Assembly (NCBI GenBank): GCA_028818705.1
Contig: JAPPNJ010000121.1
Coordinates: forward strand, 1 to 47,076
DNA length: 47,076 nucleotides
DNA from: Candidatus Poribacteria bacterium
Lineage (GTDB): Bacteria; Poribacteria; WGA-4E; WGA-3G
Reading direction: 5' to 3'
The translations under genes were made by a program, and so were the position numbers. A model generated the notes under the pieces. That model was given only the letters and a program-made list of their open reading frames with translations. It made no database searches and was not told where the DNA came from. Positions 26,280 to 34,915 of this stretch are shown here, piece after piece. Each line of letters starts with the position of its first letter. Position 1 is the stretch's first letter.

Positions 26280-27032
26280 TTACTGTGCTACGACAGGATT
26301 TCTCAAAATGCCGATGCCTTCAATTTCGATTTCGACGGCATCACCGGCTTTTAATGCGCTCGTTGTGCCGGGTGTACCTGTGAAGATTGCATCTCCAGGT
26401 TCGAGGGTTATCGCCTGTGAAATGAAGCTCACAACAGTTGTTACTGGAAAGATGAGATCTGCAGTAGTCTGTTTCTGGACGACATCACCATTAATGCGGG
26501 TTTCCAATTGGGCATCGGTGTAGTCAAGATCAGTGACAATGACGGGACCTATGGGTCCAAAGGTGTCAGAGGCTTTGGCACGCCACCACTGTAAGTCGTT
26601 GCTCTGCCAAGTGCGCGCACTGACGTCGTTGCCACATGTCACGCCTAATATGTTCGCGGCAGCTTCTTCCGGGGTCGCTTTTCGAGTCTGTTTCTTCATA
26701 ATGACAACGAGTTCACCTTCGGCGTGAATTTCGTCATCACCGTCTGGTAGTTCGATATTGCCCCCCGGATCGTTGATACAAGATGGGGTCTTGATGAAAA
26801 TTTCGGGGTTTTGCGGTTCAGGAGCCCCATCTAAGTGACTCCGATAGTTCAAACCGACGGCTAACACTTTTGTCGGCGTGGTCGGTGCGAGGAGCTTGAC
26901 GTCCGCTAACGCGACAGTCTCGCCAGTTTCGCTGTGCTCACCGAACGGACATCCCGATAGTACGTTCAGATTATCTCCTGAAACAATGCCGTAACCGATT
27001 GTGCCATTTAATTCGTATCGTGCTAATTTCAT
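26280..27032 (-). CDS. fumarylacetoacetate hydrolase (FAH) family protein
   Basis: 250 residues. Typical family elements are GLNYRSHLDG (60-69), the metal site E105-x-E107 in HAEGELVVIM and D136 in GNDVSAR, and PGDAIFTGTPGTTS near the C-terminus. Members include acylpyruvase, 2-keto-3-deoxy-sugar-acid dehydratases, ureidoglycolate lyase and 2-hydroxyhepta-2,4-diene-1,7-dioate isomerase; the exact reaction cannot be assigned. The start is an ATG preceded by the 23-base leader shared with argC and the TIM-barrel gene. It is the first gene of a run FAH-LarA-PIN on the minus strand. Together with LarA it may process a 2-keto or 2-hydroxy acid (inference). Cytoplasmic. Confidence 0.88.
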   Translation of the reverse strand: MKLARYELNGTIGYGIVSGDNLNVLSGCPFGEHSETGETVALADVKLLAPTTPTKVLAVGLNYRSHLDGAPEPQNPEIFIKTPSCINDPGGNIELPDGDDEIHAEGELVVIMKKQTRKATPEEAAANILGVTCGNDVSARTWQSNDLQWWRAKASDTFGPIGPVIVTDLDYTDAQLETRINGDVVQKQTTADLIFPVTTVVSFISQAITLEPGDAIFTGTPGTTSALKAGDAVEIEIEGIGILRNPVVAQ

Positions 27033-27052
27033 ATTTCTAATTTTCCTTGCGG
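27030..27052 (-). promoter_or_regulatory. shared ribosome-binding leader, FAH gene
   Basis: Reading toward the ATG on the minus strand: CCGCAAGGAAAATTAG then AAATATG. The same 23-base segment with few changes precedes argC (27585) and the TIM-barrel gene (34817). The AAGG core is the Shine-Dalgarno. Confidence 0.7.
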
Positions 27053-27319
27053 ATAAGCAGCGTGAAGGGTCTTTTGAAAACTTTTTCTTTCGAGTCGCCT
27101 TCCACTACGTTACAGGCTTGGTTTGGACATAAGAATCGCGAGCATGGGGAAATACCCAAGCAAAAACACTCGCTCCTACAGTCAGTGGTGGCTTAATTTA
27201 TAAGCCGAAATCTGTCATATTTTATCGCGTATACGTCGGTGTGTCAATTTATTTCTTTGGAAGGGCTGTCAGCTGTCAGCCATCAGCAACCAACAAGAGT
27301 AAGAATCGGGAATCGGAGT

Positions 27320-27364
27320 GAATCAACGGTATGAATGCCGTGTGGCATTCCCCGCCTCCTACAG
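27320..27364 (+). repeat. variable-stem hairpin element (stem GAATGCC)
   Basis: GAATCAACGGTAT, stem GAATGCC / loop GTGT / GGCATTC, then CCCCGCCTCCTACAG. A TCGGGAATCGGAG module lies directly upstream (about 27306-27318), as at 5510. It is the most complete copy in the window. Confidence 0.88.
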
Positions 27365-27400
27365 AGGAATTGAATGGCTCTGGGCGTGCCCTGCAATAAT

Positions 27401-27429
27401 TTGACATCTCGCTCGAAATGTGCTACAAT
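27401..27429 (+). promoter_or_regulatory. strong candidate sigma70 promoter for argC
   Basis: A perfect TTGACA (27401-27406), 17 bases, then TACAAT (27424-27429). The expected transcript would start near 27436 and carry a leader of about 170 bases that contains a second variable-stem hairpin (27495-27531) and a weak CCTGC/GCAGG stem followed by GTTTTT (about 27471-27491), which could act as an attenuator. Confidence 0.65.
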
Positions 27430-27494
27430 TCCTAAACATAATCTATAACTTTAAACGGAACCTGTAGCCTGCAACAACGGCGCAGGGTTTTTGC

Positions 27495-27531
27495 GAATCA
27501 ACGTTGAATGCGCGTGTGGCATTCATCGGGG
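27495..27531 (+). repeat. variable-stem hairpin element in the argC leader
   Basis: GAATCAACGT, stem TGAATGC, 7-base loop, GCATTCA, TCGGGG. The 5' flank is slightly degenerate. Because it lies downstream of the promoter at 27401 it should be transcribed. Confidence 0.75.
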
Positions 27532-27584
27532 TGTTTCTTCAGGTTTAAGAAAGGCACGTGAAAGTCTTAACAACCATTGTTCCT

Positions 27585-27607
27585 CCGCAAGGTAAATTAA
27601 AAAAATG
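27585..27607 (+). promoter_or_regulatory. shared ribosome-binding leader, argC
   Basis: CCGCAAGGTAAATTA then AAAAAATG, ending in the argC start codon. Only about three positions differ from the leader of the FAH and TIM-barrel genes. Confidence 0.7.
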
Positions 27608-28648
27608 ATAAAGATTGGAATTGTTGGGGCATCTGGATATAGCGGTAGTGAACTGTTGCGTTTTCTCGTCAACCATCCGGGAGAACTACAGGTAGCCCTC
27701 TGCACGTCTGAGACCTACGCTGGGCAGTGTATTGACAATGTTCTACCCAATCTCCGAGGGTTTCTATCCGCCAAATTTGAAGCCTTAGATATTGATTCTC
27801 TCAAAGAGAGAGTGGATGCAGTTGTTCTCGCTGTTCCACACAAAGTTGCGATGTCGTTCGTGCCACAGATTCTGAAACAGGGGCTACGCATTGTGGATTT
27901 CAGCGCCGACTACAGACTGAGGGATGCCGAAATCTACGAAGCTTGGTATCACGTAGAGCATACAAGCACAGGGCTGATACCGGAAGCGGTATATGGTTTG
28001 CCCGAACGTTATCGCGATTGCATTCGTTCCGCACAACTCGTCGCGAATCCAGGGTGTTATCCGACGAGTGCTATACTTGCGGCGATACCTTTCATCACTC
28101 AAGGGGTCGTAGAATTGGACTCTATCATTGTTGACTCGAAATCAGGTATTTCTGGTGCTGGTCCCAAACCTCGCGAAAATACACACTATCCGAATCGGGA
28201 ATCTAATTGTGTTGCTTACAATATCGGTGTGCATCGACATACGCCGGAGATTGAACAGGAATTGTCGGCTGTTGCCTCGGAACCCATTTGTGTAACGTTT
28301 ACCCCTCACCTTGTGCCAATGACGCGTGGTATCCTCAGCACTGTCTATATGCGTCTGACGGAAGAGATGTCCACCGAGGCAGCCCTTGATATCTATTCAG
28401 ACTTTTATGAGCACGAACCGTTTGTTCGGGTCCTTCCGTCGGGTACCTACCCGGAAACGAAGGCAGTCCTCGGCAGCAACTACTGCGATGTTGGACTTGA
28501 GGTGGATACGCGGACCCGTCGCATTGTTGCCATGGCGGCAATTGACAACCTCGGTAAAGGTGCTGCGGGTGCTGTTGTGCAGAACCTCAACCTGATGTTC
28601 GGTTTCAAGGAGACCGCTGGGCTGAAAGTGCCGGGGATGATGCCTTAG
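27605..28648 (+). CDS. argC: N-acetyl-gamma-glutamyl-phosphate reductase
   Basis: 347 residues. It catalyses the NADPH-dependent reduction of N-acetyl-glutamyl phosphate to the semialdehyde, the third step of arginine synthesis. The N-terminal nucleotide-binding loop is GASGYSGSE (8-16). The catalytic cysteine is C151 in ANPGCYPT. SKSGISGAG, the HRHTPEIEQEL region and PHLVPMTRGI are further family blocks. Length is typical. It stands apart from other arg genes here: lpxB follows after about 180 bases with a separate leader. A strong promoter lies at 27401-27429. Confidence 0.96.
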   Translation: MIKIGIVGASGYSGSELLRFLVNHPGELQVALCTSETYAGQCIDNVLPNLRGFLSAKFEALDIDSLKERVDAVVLAVPHKVAMSFVPQILKQGLRIVDFSADYRLRDAEIYEAWYHVEHTSTGLIPEAVYGLPERYRDCIRSAQLVANPGCYPTSAILAAIPFITQGVVELDSIIVDSKSGISGAGPKPRENTHYPNRESNCVAYNIGVHRHTPEIEQELSAVASEPICVTFTPHLVPMTRGILSTVYMRLTEEMSTEAALDIYSDFYEHEPFVRVLPSGTYPETKAVLGSNYCDVGLEVDTRTRRIVAMAAIDNLGKGAAGAVVQNLNLMFGFKETAGLKVPGMMP

Positions 28649-28760
28649 AATAGTTGTCAGTACTCAGTTTTCAGTTAAAGAGGTTTTTGTTAAACAGATA
28701 CATCCTTTTCTGATTACTGAGCATTCTGTTTGCGGTTTTTCATCAGTCCTATGGGATAAT

Positions 28761-28784
28761 TCGGGATTCGGAGATCCCTCCTAC
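28761..28784 (+). repeat. truncated hairpin-element module
   Basis: TCGGGATTCGGAG is followed directly by ATCCCTCCTACAA. This joins the 5' module and the 3' end (CCTCCTACA) of the variable-stem element without its central part; GGGAT and ATCCC can pair. It looks like an internally deleted copy. Confidence 0.6.
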
Positions 28785-28826
28785 AAGAAAACAAACGCCC
28801 TCAACAATGCCTATTCGGAGATTATT

Positions 28827-29981
28827 GTGCCGACTGTTATGATTGTTGCTGGAGAGCCCTCTGGTGACCTGCACGCTTCTCATGTTGCACACCGACTCAA
28901 GGTACTTTGTCCCGATATAACGCTCTTCGGCATGGGCGGCGACCAGATGGAAAAGGCGGCGGTGAAGCTTGATTTTCACATCCGAGATTCTGCTGTTATG
29001 GGGTTTGCTGATGTTGTTACCGTCCTACCGATGTTCCTTCGAAAACGGGCACATCTGAAACAGCGTATCCGTGAGGAACGTCCCGATGTACTCCTCCTTG
29101 TTGATTTCGCCGAGTTTAATATGCCGTTAGCCAAGTTCGCACAGAAACATGGTGTTTCGGTTGTTTACTATATCCCTCCGAAAGCTTGGGCATGGCGTGC
29201 AGGTCGGGCACGGAAGTTAGCGAAATGGGCAAATATTATCGCTGCGATATTTCCCTTTGAAGCAGAATTCTATCAAGATGCCGGTGCAAATGCTGAATTT
29301 GTTGGGCATCCTCTTGTCGATTTTGCACAAACACCACTCACCATGCGCGAGGCACGAAAACGGCTCGATTTAGGTAGAACCGGACAGACGCAAGATGCGC
29401 CTGTCGTTGCACTAATGCCGGGTAGTCGCCGTTCTGAGATTCGACACATTTTACCAGTGATGCTGGAAGCCGCTGCGAACGTTACCAAAATTTATCCGAA
29501 CGCCCAGTGGATCCTCCCTTTAGCCCCAGGACTCTCACGCGATCTTATTGCCGAGTGTCGGCAAGAATTGGTAGATATCGAGGTTCCGCCTATTAAAATT
29601 GTGGAGCAGTTGACCTATCCAGCGATGCGTGCATCAACCCTGCTGCTGGTTACTTCTGGCACGGCAACACTTGAGGCGGCATGCATCGGAACCCCGATGA
29701 TTATCCTCTTCCGTACATCAACACTGAACTGGCGTATTATCAGGACACTGTCTCCTTTGAACCGAAGTGGACTTCCCAATCTGATCGCTGGACACGATAT
29801 TGTTCCTGAGCTCCTACAGACGGATCTGACACCGGCGGCTTTGACGGAATTGGCTCTGGATTTCTTACGGAATCCAGAGAAACGGGAGACACAACAGAAA
29901 GCACTTCAAGCAGTTTATGCGCAGCTTGGTACAGCCGGTGCTGCTGAACGGACTGCCGAATTGGTGTTAGCGTTTTTATAA
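28827..29981 (+). CDS. lpxB: lipid-A-disaccharide synthase
   Basis: 384 residues of glycosyltransferase family 19, which condenses UDP-2,3-diacylglucosamine with lipid X in lipid A synthesis at the inner membrane. Diagnostic blocks are AGEPSGDLHAS at the start, FGMGGDQM, DVVTVLP, VDFAEFNMPLA, YYIPPKAWAWR, EFVGHPLVD and LMPGSRRSEI. It starts with GTG, supported by CGGAG six bases upstream and the position of the AGEPSGD motif. With lpxK immediately downstream this shows that the organism makes lipid A and so has a lipopolysaccharide outer membrane. Confidence 0.96.
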   Translation: MPTVMIVAGEPSGDLHASHVAHRLKVLCPDITLFGMGGDQMEKAAVKLDFHIRDSAVMGFADVVTVLPMFLRKRAHLKQRIREERPDVLLLVDFAEFNMPLAKFAQKHGVSVVYYIPPKAWAWRAGRARKLAKWANIIAAIFPFEAEFYQDAGANAEFVGHPLVDFAQTPLTMREARKRLDLGRTGQTQDAPVVALMPGSRRSEIRHILPVMLEAAANVTKIYPNAQWILPLAPGLSRDLIAECRQELVDIEVPPIKIVEQLTYPAMRASTLLLVTSGTATLEAACIGTPMIILFRTSTLNWRIIRTLSPLNRSGLPNLIAGHDIVPELLQTDLTPAALTELALDFLRNPEKRETQQKALQAVYAQLGTAGAAERTAELVLAFL

Positions 29982-30121
29982 TGGTTCGCCAAGTGTGAAG
30001 GCAACCAGTCGTTGGCGTAATAGCGGTTGACGATTGGTGGAGCGGTGCAATTTCAATATTGGACTTACAAAATCCTCTCACAAGAGAACCACAAGCGAGT
30101 GCCCATTGTCAATAATTTCTT

Positions 30122-31231
30122 ATGAACACAGACTCTCCCGATCTTGTTGCAGTACAGCAGAGACTTCTCACTACCCCTTTACGCTTTCTGTTGATTCCCT
30201 TCAGTTGGCTCTACGCTGTAGGGGTCTGGATACGAAATTGGCTTTATGCGCTCGGCGTGTTTAGGGTGCGGACGCTCCCGTGTACCGTCATCAGTGTCGG
30301 CAATATCGCTGTCGGTGGGACGGGCAAAACGCCTGCTGTTATTGCTATTGCGAAACGTCTTCAGAAAGAAGGACTGCGTGTTGCTATTCTGCTACGTGGT
30401 TACAAACGGCACACTCGTGAAAAGGTGACGGTTGTCTCGGACGGAAAAAAGGTATGTGTTTCTCCGAAAGAAAGCGGAGATGAAGCATACATGATGGCGC
30501 GACAGCTCAATGATGTTCCGATTATTGTAGGTAGACAACGCTATTTGGCAGGACAGGTTGCTCTTACGCGTTTTAATGTAGATGTCCTGCTCCTTGACGA
30601 CGCATATCAGCATCGACAGCTTGGGCGTGATGTTGATATTCTGACGCTTCCGGCAACACATCCTTTCGGAAATCCGGAGGGACTGCTTCCAGTGGGAACC
30701 CTGCGTGAGTCACCAACTGCGCTTCGACGCGCCGACATTGTTCTGTTGACGCATGCAGACACACCTGACATCTCCGGACGCGCTAAGGAAACAGTGAAAC
30801 GATTGGCACCAAACGCCTTGGTTTTGGAGAGTACCCATCAACCGATGCATTTCTATCCGTTGCTTGGCAAGGACAGTGAAGCGCAGCTGGGTATAGAAGA
30901 ACTCGAAGGGAAACGGCTTCTTGCAGTCTGTGGGATCGGCAATCCAGAGGGTTTTGTCGTTACGCTTCTGCGGTGTTCTCCAAAGAGTATTGAGCTGCTG
31001 ACGTTTCCCGACCATCACGTCTATACGGAAACTGATAGACAAGGAATATATGGAGTGTTTCGAGCAACGGAGGCGGATCTAATCGTCACAACGGAGAAAG
31101 ATGCGCAGAAACTGGCAAATATTGTGGAGTACGGATACCCTCCGATAGTCGTGTTAGCGGTTGCATTGGTTGTTGCTGGAGGGGATGAGAAGCTTACTGA
31201 TGTTTTGCTGGCGAGTATTCGTGGGAAATAG
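30122..31231 (+). CDS. lpxK: tetraacyldisaccharide 4'-kinase
   Basis: 369 residues. It phosphorylates the lipid A disaccharide made by LpxB. An N-terminal amphipathic/hydrophobic segment (about 20-48) is typical for membrane association. The P-loop GGTGKTP is at 65-71, preceded by the SVGNIAVGG strand. The RGYKR motif (92-96) and the LDDAYQHRxLxRD region (158-170; usually LDDGFQHR) complete the family pattern. TTEKDAQKL near the C-terminus is another conserved block. The ATG lacks a strong ribosome site. The gene is separated from lpxB by about 140 bases but is in the same direction and pathway. Confidence 0.94.
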   Translation: MNTDSPDLVAVQQRLLTTPLRFLLIPFSWLYAVGVWIRNWLYALGVFRVRTLPCTVISVGNIAVGGTGKTPAVIAIAKRLQKEGLRVAILLRGYKRHTREKVTVVSDGKKVCVSPKESGDEAYMMARQLNDVPIIVGRQRYLAGQVALTRFNVDVLLLDDAYQHRQLGRDVDILTLPATHPFGNPEGLLPVGTLRESPTALRRADIVLLTHADTPDISGRAKETVKRLAPNALVLESTHQPMHFYPLLGKDSEAQLGIEELEGKRLLAVCGIGNPEGFVVTLLRCSPKSIELLTFPDHHVYTETDRQGIYGVFRATEADLIVTTEKDAQKLANIVEYGYPPIVVLAVALVVAGGDEKLTDVLLASIRGK

Positions 31232-31277
31232 CGGTCGGCTATCAGCGGTCAGGATTTTAGCAGTCAGCGGTCAGGGC

Positions 31278-31294
31278 GGTTTACTTCGTAAACC
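31278..31294. repeat. hairpin flanked by TCAG text (stem GGTTTAC)
   Basis: GGTTTAC / TTC / GTAAACC, followed by TGTCAG and preceded by repeated CGGTCAG. Together with hairpins at 39501 and 41000 it forms a third group in which CAGT-rich flanks surround a stem of different sequence each time. Confidence 0.6.
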
Positions 31295-31340
31295 TGTCAG
31301 GAGTCAGATACTGACGACTGAGGGTGTATGCAGTGAACGA

Positions 31341-31378
31341 CCTCAGGGAAACCCACACGGGCCTCATACCGTTGATTT
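31341..31378 (-). repeat. variable-stem hairpin element (stem GAGGCCC, with G-U pairs)
   Basis: On the minus strand: AAATCAACGGTAT, stem GAGGCCC / loop GTGT / GGGTTTC. Two of the seven pairs are G-U if the minus strand is transcribed, but A-C mismatches on the other strand. This polarity agrees with the orientation defined by the flanks. Confidence 0.8.
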
Positions 31379-31423
31379 CAGCCGAGAGTGGAGCGGAGCG
31401 GAACGCCCTAAAAGCGCAGCGAC

Positions 31424-33943
31424 CTAATAGCGTTGTCGATCCAGCCACTTGACAGAAAAATGGAGCAGGTTTTCCATAATTTTGTTGTTAATTTGTACGT
31501 CCTCTTCCGTCTCATTCTTCAGACTGGTGACAACGTATAACCCTTTCTGGAAAGGAAGCAGTAAGAGCGGAGATGCATTTTCAAATCCATTGCCCGGAAG
31601 CCCCGCAGCAGCTGTATTCGTTTTGGCAAGCGATGTCCATTTTCCGAGCGGATCTATCCACATATCGTCCAATCGGATAAGCGGTTGATCTTTTACATCC
31701 AAGTCTCCATTGTGGTTGCCGTTCAATGGATTTGGGGACTTGAAGATACCGGAGCGTTTACCTTGCGATGTGGGGAAGAGTTCGTGGGTTTCTTCGCACT
31801 CGACGCCAGTAAGCGGTTCTGGAACCCATCCAGTGCCGCGGCGCTGTTTGGCACTGGTTTTGATGTCTTGTCCTGAGACAATTGCGATTCCACCTTGACT
31901 GACGAAATTTTTAATCCGGTGTTCAGTATCAATGTTCAAACGATAGCCGGATTTGTAGATTTCCCCGTTACCGATCCACAAGATGTTGGTCTTTGCGAGC
32001 CTGTCGGTGCGCAAATCTTGGACCTCATTGTGGATTATATGATGTCCCTGAATGTATTCAAAACTTTCTAAGATGGGAAACTCCACTGTGGATGTATTTC
32101 CAGTAAGTGTCATAAGTTTGAGGGGTATTGCAATTTGTACTTCTGAGCGCGCGTTACTGGAGGTCCCATTTTCTGGTTTCAAAAACTTACCGTCGAGGAC
32201 AGCATCTATGCGCCTTGCAGTTTGGTTCCGGATTGATTTCCATTTGCGTGCCCGCTGTTCAGTCGTATTTAAGTTGCGGGTCTGCGGGTAAGTGAGTGGT
32301 GCCAACGCTGCATGTCGGATGGGGTTACTGTGTATCTGCTCAACGATGGAGGTGTATGCAGCAATTCGACCTTGATTTATCGGCAGGAGTCTCTTATAAA
32401 GAGGGAACCCGTGCCGGAGTTTGTTGTCGAAGCGGCGAAACGCGTTCTCAACATTCCACCGTCGGCTATAACTGGCGTCAATTGATCGCAAATCGATCCG
32501 TTCTTCGTTGATGTTTGTCACGTATCCATGGACAACATTGATACCGTGGATAGGTTCGCCGTCTTTGTCGGTGATAGCGATGTCCTCTGCATCACGCATG
32601 TTCAAGATCGTGTCTGTCAAACCCGTTAAACTGAAAAGTTCTGGTTGGTATTTCTCTGCACTTTCGACGATTGTGCAATAGCGGCGTGGAAAAACGATGT
32701 CCGCATCGCGGAAGGATCGAAACTTGAACCAGATTTTTTTGTAATCTTTAATAGCGTGTTGATGTTTGGTCTTAACACGTTCGAAGGGTTTCACTTGACG
32801 CTCAATGACGATATCCAGTTCGTGTTTTTGGACACTAAAGGCGGGGATGTGGTGTTTATACTTATAATCTTTCTCCCATCTGGGTGCGTCTTCCCATAGG
32901 TGGATACGACCGAGTTGGATGGGATAGGGTGTATTGTTTTCAAAAATAATCGTGTTCCCTTCGGCACGACAGCGTAAGCCCCGGTCATCACGAAAGTTAA
33001 GTTTGTCCAAGTTTTTCTTAAATTCGCATTCGTATTCCCATTCGTCCTTGTAGCCGTTGTCGTCCTTATCCTTCACGTTCATCAGCGCGATGTGCTTGTT
33101 ATTATAGTCTTTGAGGATGGCGGTGTATTCAGTGCCATCTTCATCAAAGCGGACTCGAACTTTAACGCGTGTGCCGATGAGACGTTCGATGAGGCGTTCA
33201 TAACTTTCCTGCTCCAAGTAACTGGCAGATTCGTCCTCCAGTTCCTGAAGCCTTTTTTCAAAATCGCCGCCCGCTGCGGTTTCATACGCTTCACTGTACC
33301 TTGCCAGTCGCGTGTCAGCACCTCTCCTAAAGCTGTTCCAAACCATACTGATGGCTTCGTCGAGTGCTTCTTTGAGGGCGATGAACATGTTCCGAATTTT
33401 CCGCCCGATTTTGTAGAAGATGGGTGGATGGTAAACGCGCTCAAGTTCCCACACACGTTCGCGTAATTCGCGCGTGTTCATCGAATCCAGATAACGGATG
33501 TAGGCAACAATCCCTTCCTCGCGTTCAGGGTTTGTGAAGATGTAGCTCGGGGCGTGTCCTCGTTGCCGCGACTCCTCGGAGATAATTTCCATACCAGTAA
33601 ACTCAAGTCGCATGGTGCCTCTGTAACGCTGTCCGTTTTTCATCTGAAAGACGACGTATTTGTCGAGGAGTTTCTTTAGAAGTTTGTCTTTTCTAAAGAG
33701 CCTAATTATGTAGCCGATGCTGCTAATTAGGAAAACAAGGACGATAACGCCAACGTAGACCTGCGCGTTTGACCACCAGCTGCGGACCTGTTTCTGTGCT
33801 TCCTCAACAACGGTCGATTCCTGTCCGATTGCTGTGGGTAAGAGGTAGAACAGGGTGAAAATTATGACGAAGATAGATATATTAATATGGGAAACCCGCA
33901 GGCGATGTGCTAAAAGATTTGTTGTTTTTACGCTTTTAAACAT
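31424..33943 (-). CDS. large membrane-anchored protein of unknown function
   Basis: 839 residues. Start at the ATG at 33943 with GAGGAG seven bases upstream. Residues about 20-42 look like a signal peptide or first membrane anchor, and about 63-84 form a clear transmembrane helix followed by a basic segment. A charged, helix-rich region with Glu/Arg repeats follows (about 160-260), then beta-rich segments with RVKVRVRFDEDGTEYTAILK, then a mixed C-terminal domain. In that domain NILWIGNGEIYKSG, IKNFVSQGGIAIVSGQD and LLLLPFQKGLYVVTSL have the look of a class I glutamine-amidotransferase-like fold (as in DUF4159/DUF4350 proteins), although no catalytic Cys-His pair is evident. I do not recognise the family. 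It starts 15 bases after the TIM-barrel gene and is probably cotranscribed with it. Confidence 0.8.
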   Translation of the reverse strand: MFKSVKTTNLLAHRLRVSHINISIFVIIFTLFYLLPTAIGQESTVVEEAQKQVRSWWSNAQVYVGVIVLVFLISSIGYIIRLFRKDKLLKKLLDKYVVFQMKNGQRYRGTMRLEFTGMEIISEESRQRGHAPSYIFTNPEREEGIVAYIRYLDSMNTRELRERVWELERVYHPPIFYKIGRKIRNMFIALKEALDEAISMVWNSFRRGADTRLARYSEAYETAAGGDFEKRLQELEDESASYLEQESYERLIERLIGTRVKVRVRFDEDGTEYTAILKDYNNKHIALMNVKDKDDNGYKDEWEYECEFKKNLDKLNFRDDRGLRCRAEGNTIIFENNTPYPIQLGRIHLWEDAPRWEKDYKYKHHIPAFSVQKHELDIVIERQVKPFERVKTKHQHAIKDYKKIWFKFRSFRDADIVFPRRYCTIVESAEKYQPELFSLTGLTDTILNMRDAEDIAITDKDGEPIHGINVVHGYVTNINEERIDLRSIDASYSRRWNVENAFRRFDNKLRHGFPLYKRLLPINQGRIAAYTSIVEQIHSNPIRHAALAPLTYPQTRNLNTTEQRARKWKSIRNQTARRIDAVLDGKFLKPENGTSSNARSEVQIAIPLKLMTLTGNTSTVEFPILESFEYIQGHHIIHNEVQDLRTDRLAKTNILWIGNGEIYKSGYRLNIDTEHRIKNFVSQGGIAIVSGQDIKTSAKQRRGTGWVPEPLTGVECEETHELFPTSQGKRSGIFKSPNPLNGNHNGDLDVKDQPLIRLDDMWIDPLGKWTSLAKTNTAAAGLPGNGFENASPLLLLPFQKGLYVVTSLKNETEEDVQINNKIMENLLHFSVKWLDRQRY

Positions 33944-33958
33944 CAAGCAACTCCTCGA

Positions 33959-34819
33959 CTAATAGATACGTACGCCGTTTTCGGCGGCAATCCGCCGGAC
34001 ATTCGCATTGGCAGTCGGAATTTTCTCGGCGGGGAGATGTTCTATCAGTCCGTAACCGTTAGGGTAGAGTTCATCAAAACGCTGCAACGCCACACCAAGC
34101 GCTAATTCACCTTCACCTGGGACTTCTTCATTGAGGTGAAGGACCAAGCCGTTCTGAACGCTAATGTCTTTGATGTGTGCCATTGGAGCGACGGGCCCCA
34201 TCACGTCAAAAATGTGATTGAGTCTCTCTTCGCTGTTATAAACCTGTAGAAGCGTTTGAAAATGATTGACGAAATCCATGACGATACGAAGCCTATCGGA
34301 GCCGACACGTTCCACGACTTCCCGGCAGATTTCTGGCGAACCCATAATTGAAACGGCGTGCGTTTCCATCACAAGTGTTAATTCGTGTTGTTCGGCATGT
34401 TCTGCAATGGGTTTCAAGGTGTCAATCAAGCGTTCCATTGATTCTGGAAGATGATTGTCCCGATGCGATGTCCAAGCACCATCGGGGTTTAGACTCCCCG
34501 GACGGAATAGATAGTGATGGGCATTGAGAGAAGCGGCGGTCGCCATGCCGCGTTGGACGCTGGCAATTGCGGCTTCGCGCACGGCGGCCTCTGGATGGAA
34601 AAGGCATTCCTCGTAAGTTATACCGAATTGCACAAGATCGAGGTTCGCATCTTCTAACATCTGCACGCAGCGGGAACAGGCGTCTGGTGGCACAGATGGG
34701 ATCTCCGCGCTGCGGAAATGGAAACTTAGACCTGTAAATTCTAATGCCTTGATGTTTGCGATTTCATCTAATGTGAGTGTGCGGAAGTCTCCACATAGTC
34801 CAACAATGCCGAGTCTCAT
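33959..34819 (-). CDS. xylose isomerase-like TIM-barrel sugar isomerase/epimerase
   Basis: 286 residues of the AP endonuclease 2 / sugar phosphate isomerase family. The divalent metal ligands expected at the barrel mouth are visible: E152 in LVMETHA, D182 in VMDFVNHF, H215 in MAHIKD and E260 in GLIEHLP. GLSFHF and AHHYLFRPGS are also typical strand ends. Such enzymes interconvert keto and aldo sugars or epimerise ketoses; the substrate is unknown. The ATG is embedded in the shared 23-base leader (34817-34839). The membrane protein gene follows immediately. Cytoplasmic. Confidence 0.87.
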   Translation of the reverse strand: MRLGIVGLCGDFRTLTLDEIANIKALEFTGLSFHFRSAEIPSVPPDACSRCVQMLEDANLDLVQFGITYEECLFHPEAAVREAAIASVQRGMATAASLNAHHYLFRPGSLNPDGAWTSHRDNHLPESMERLIDTLKPIAEHAEQHELTLVMETHAVSIMGSPEICREVVERVGSDRLRIVMDFVNHFQTLLQVYNSEERLNHIFDVMGPVAPMAHIKDISVQNGLVLHLNEEVPGEGELALGVALQRFDELYPNGYGLIEHLPAEKIPTANANVRRIAAENGVRIY

Positions 34820-34839
34820 GTTTTTAATTTTCCTTGCGG
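34817..34839 (-). promoter_or_regulatory. shared ribosome-binding leader, TIM-barrel gene
   Basis: Toward the ATG on the minus strand: CCGCAAGGAAAATTA then AAAACATG. It is nearly identical to the leader of the FAH gene at 27030-27052, although the proteins are unrelated. Confidence 0.7.
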
Positions 34840-34915
34840 TTCGGTGAGAAAAGTTTTGTCGAAACGCGCTTGTTCGTATATCCAGCCCGCCCGTTGGTTG
34901 GGCTTACGTGCCTTT

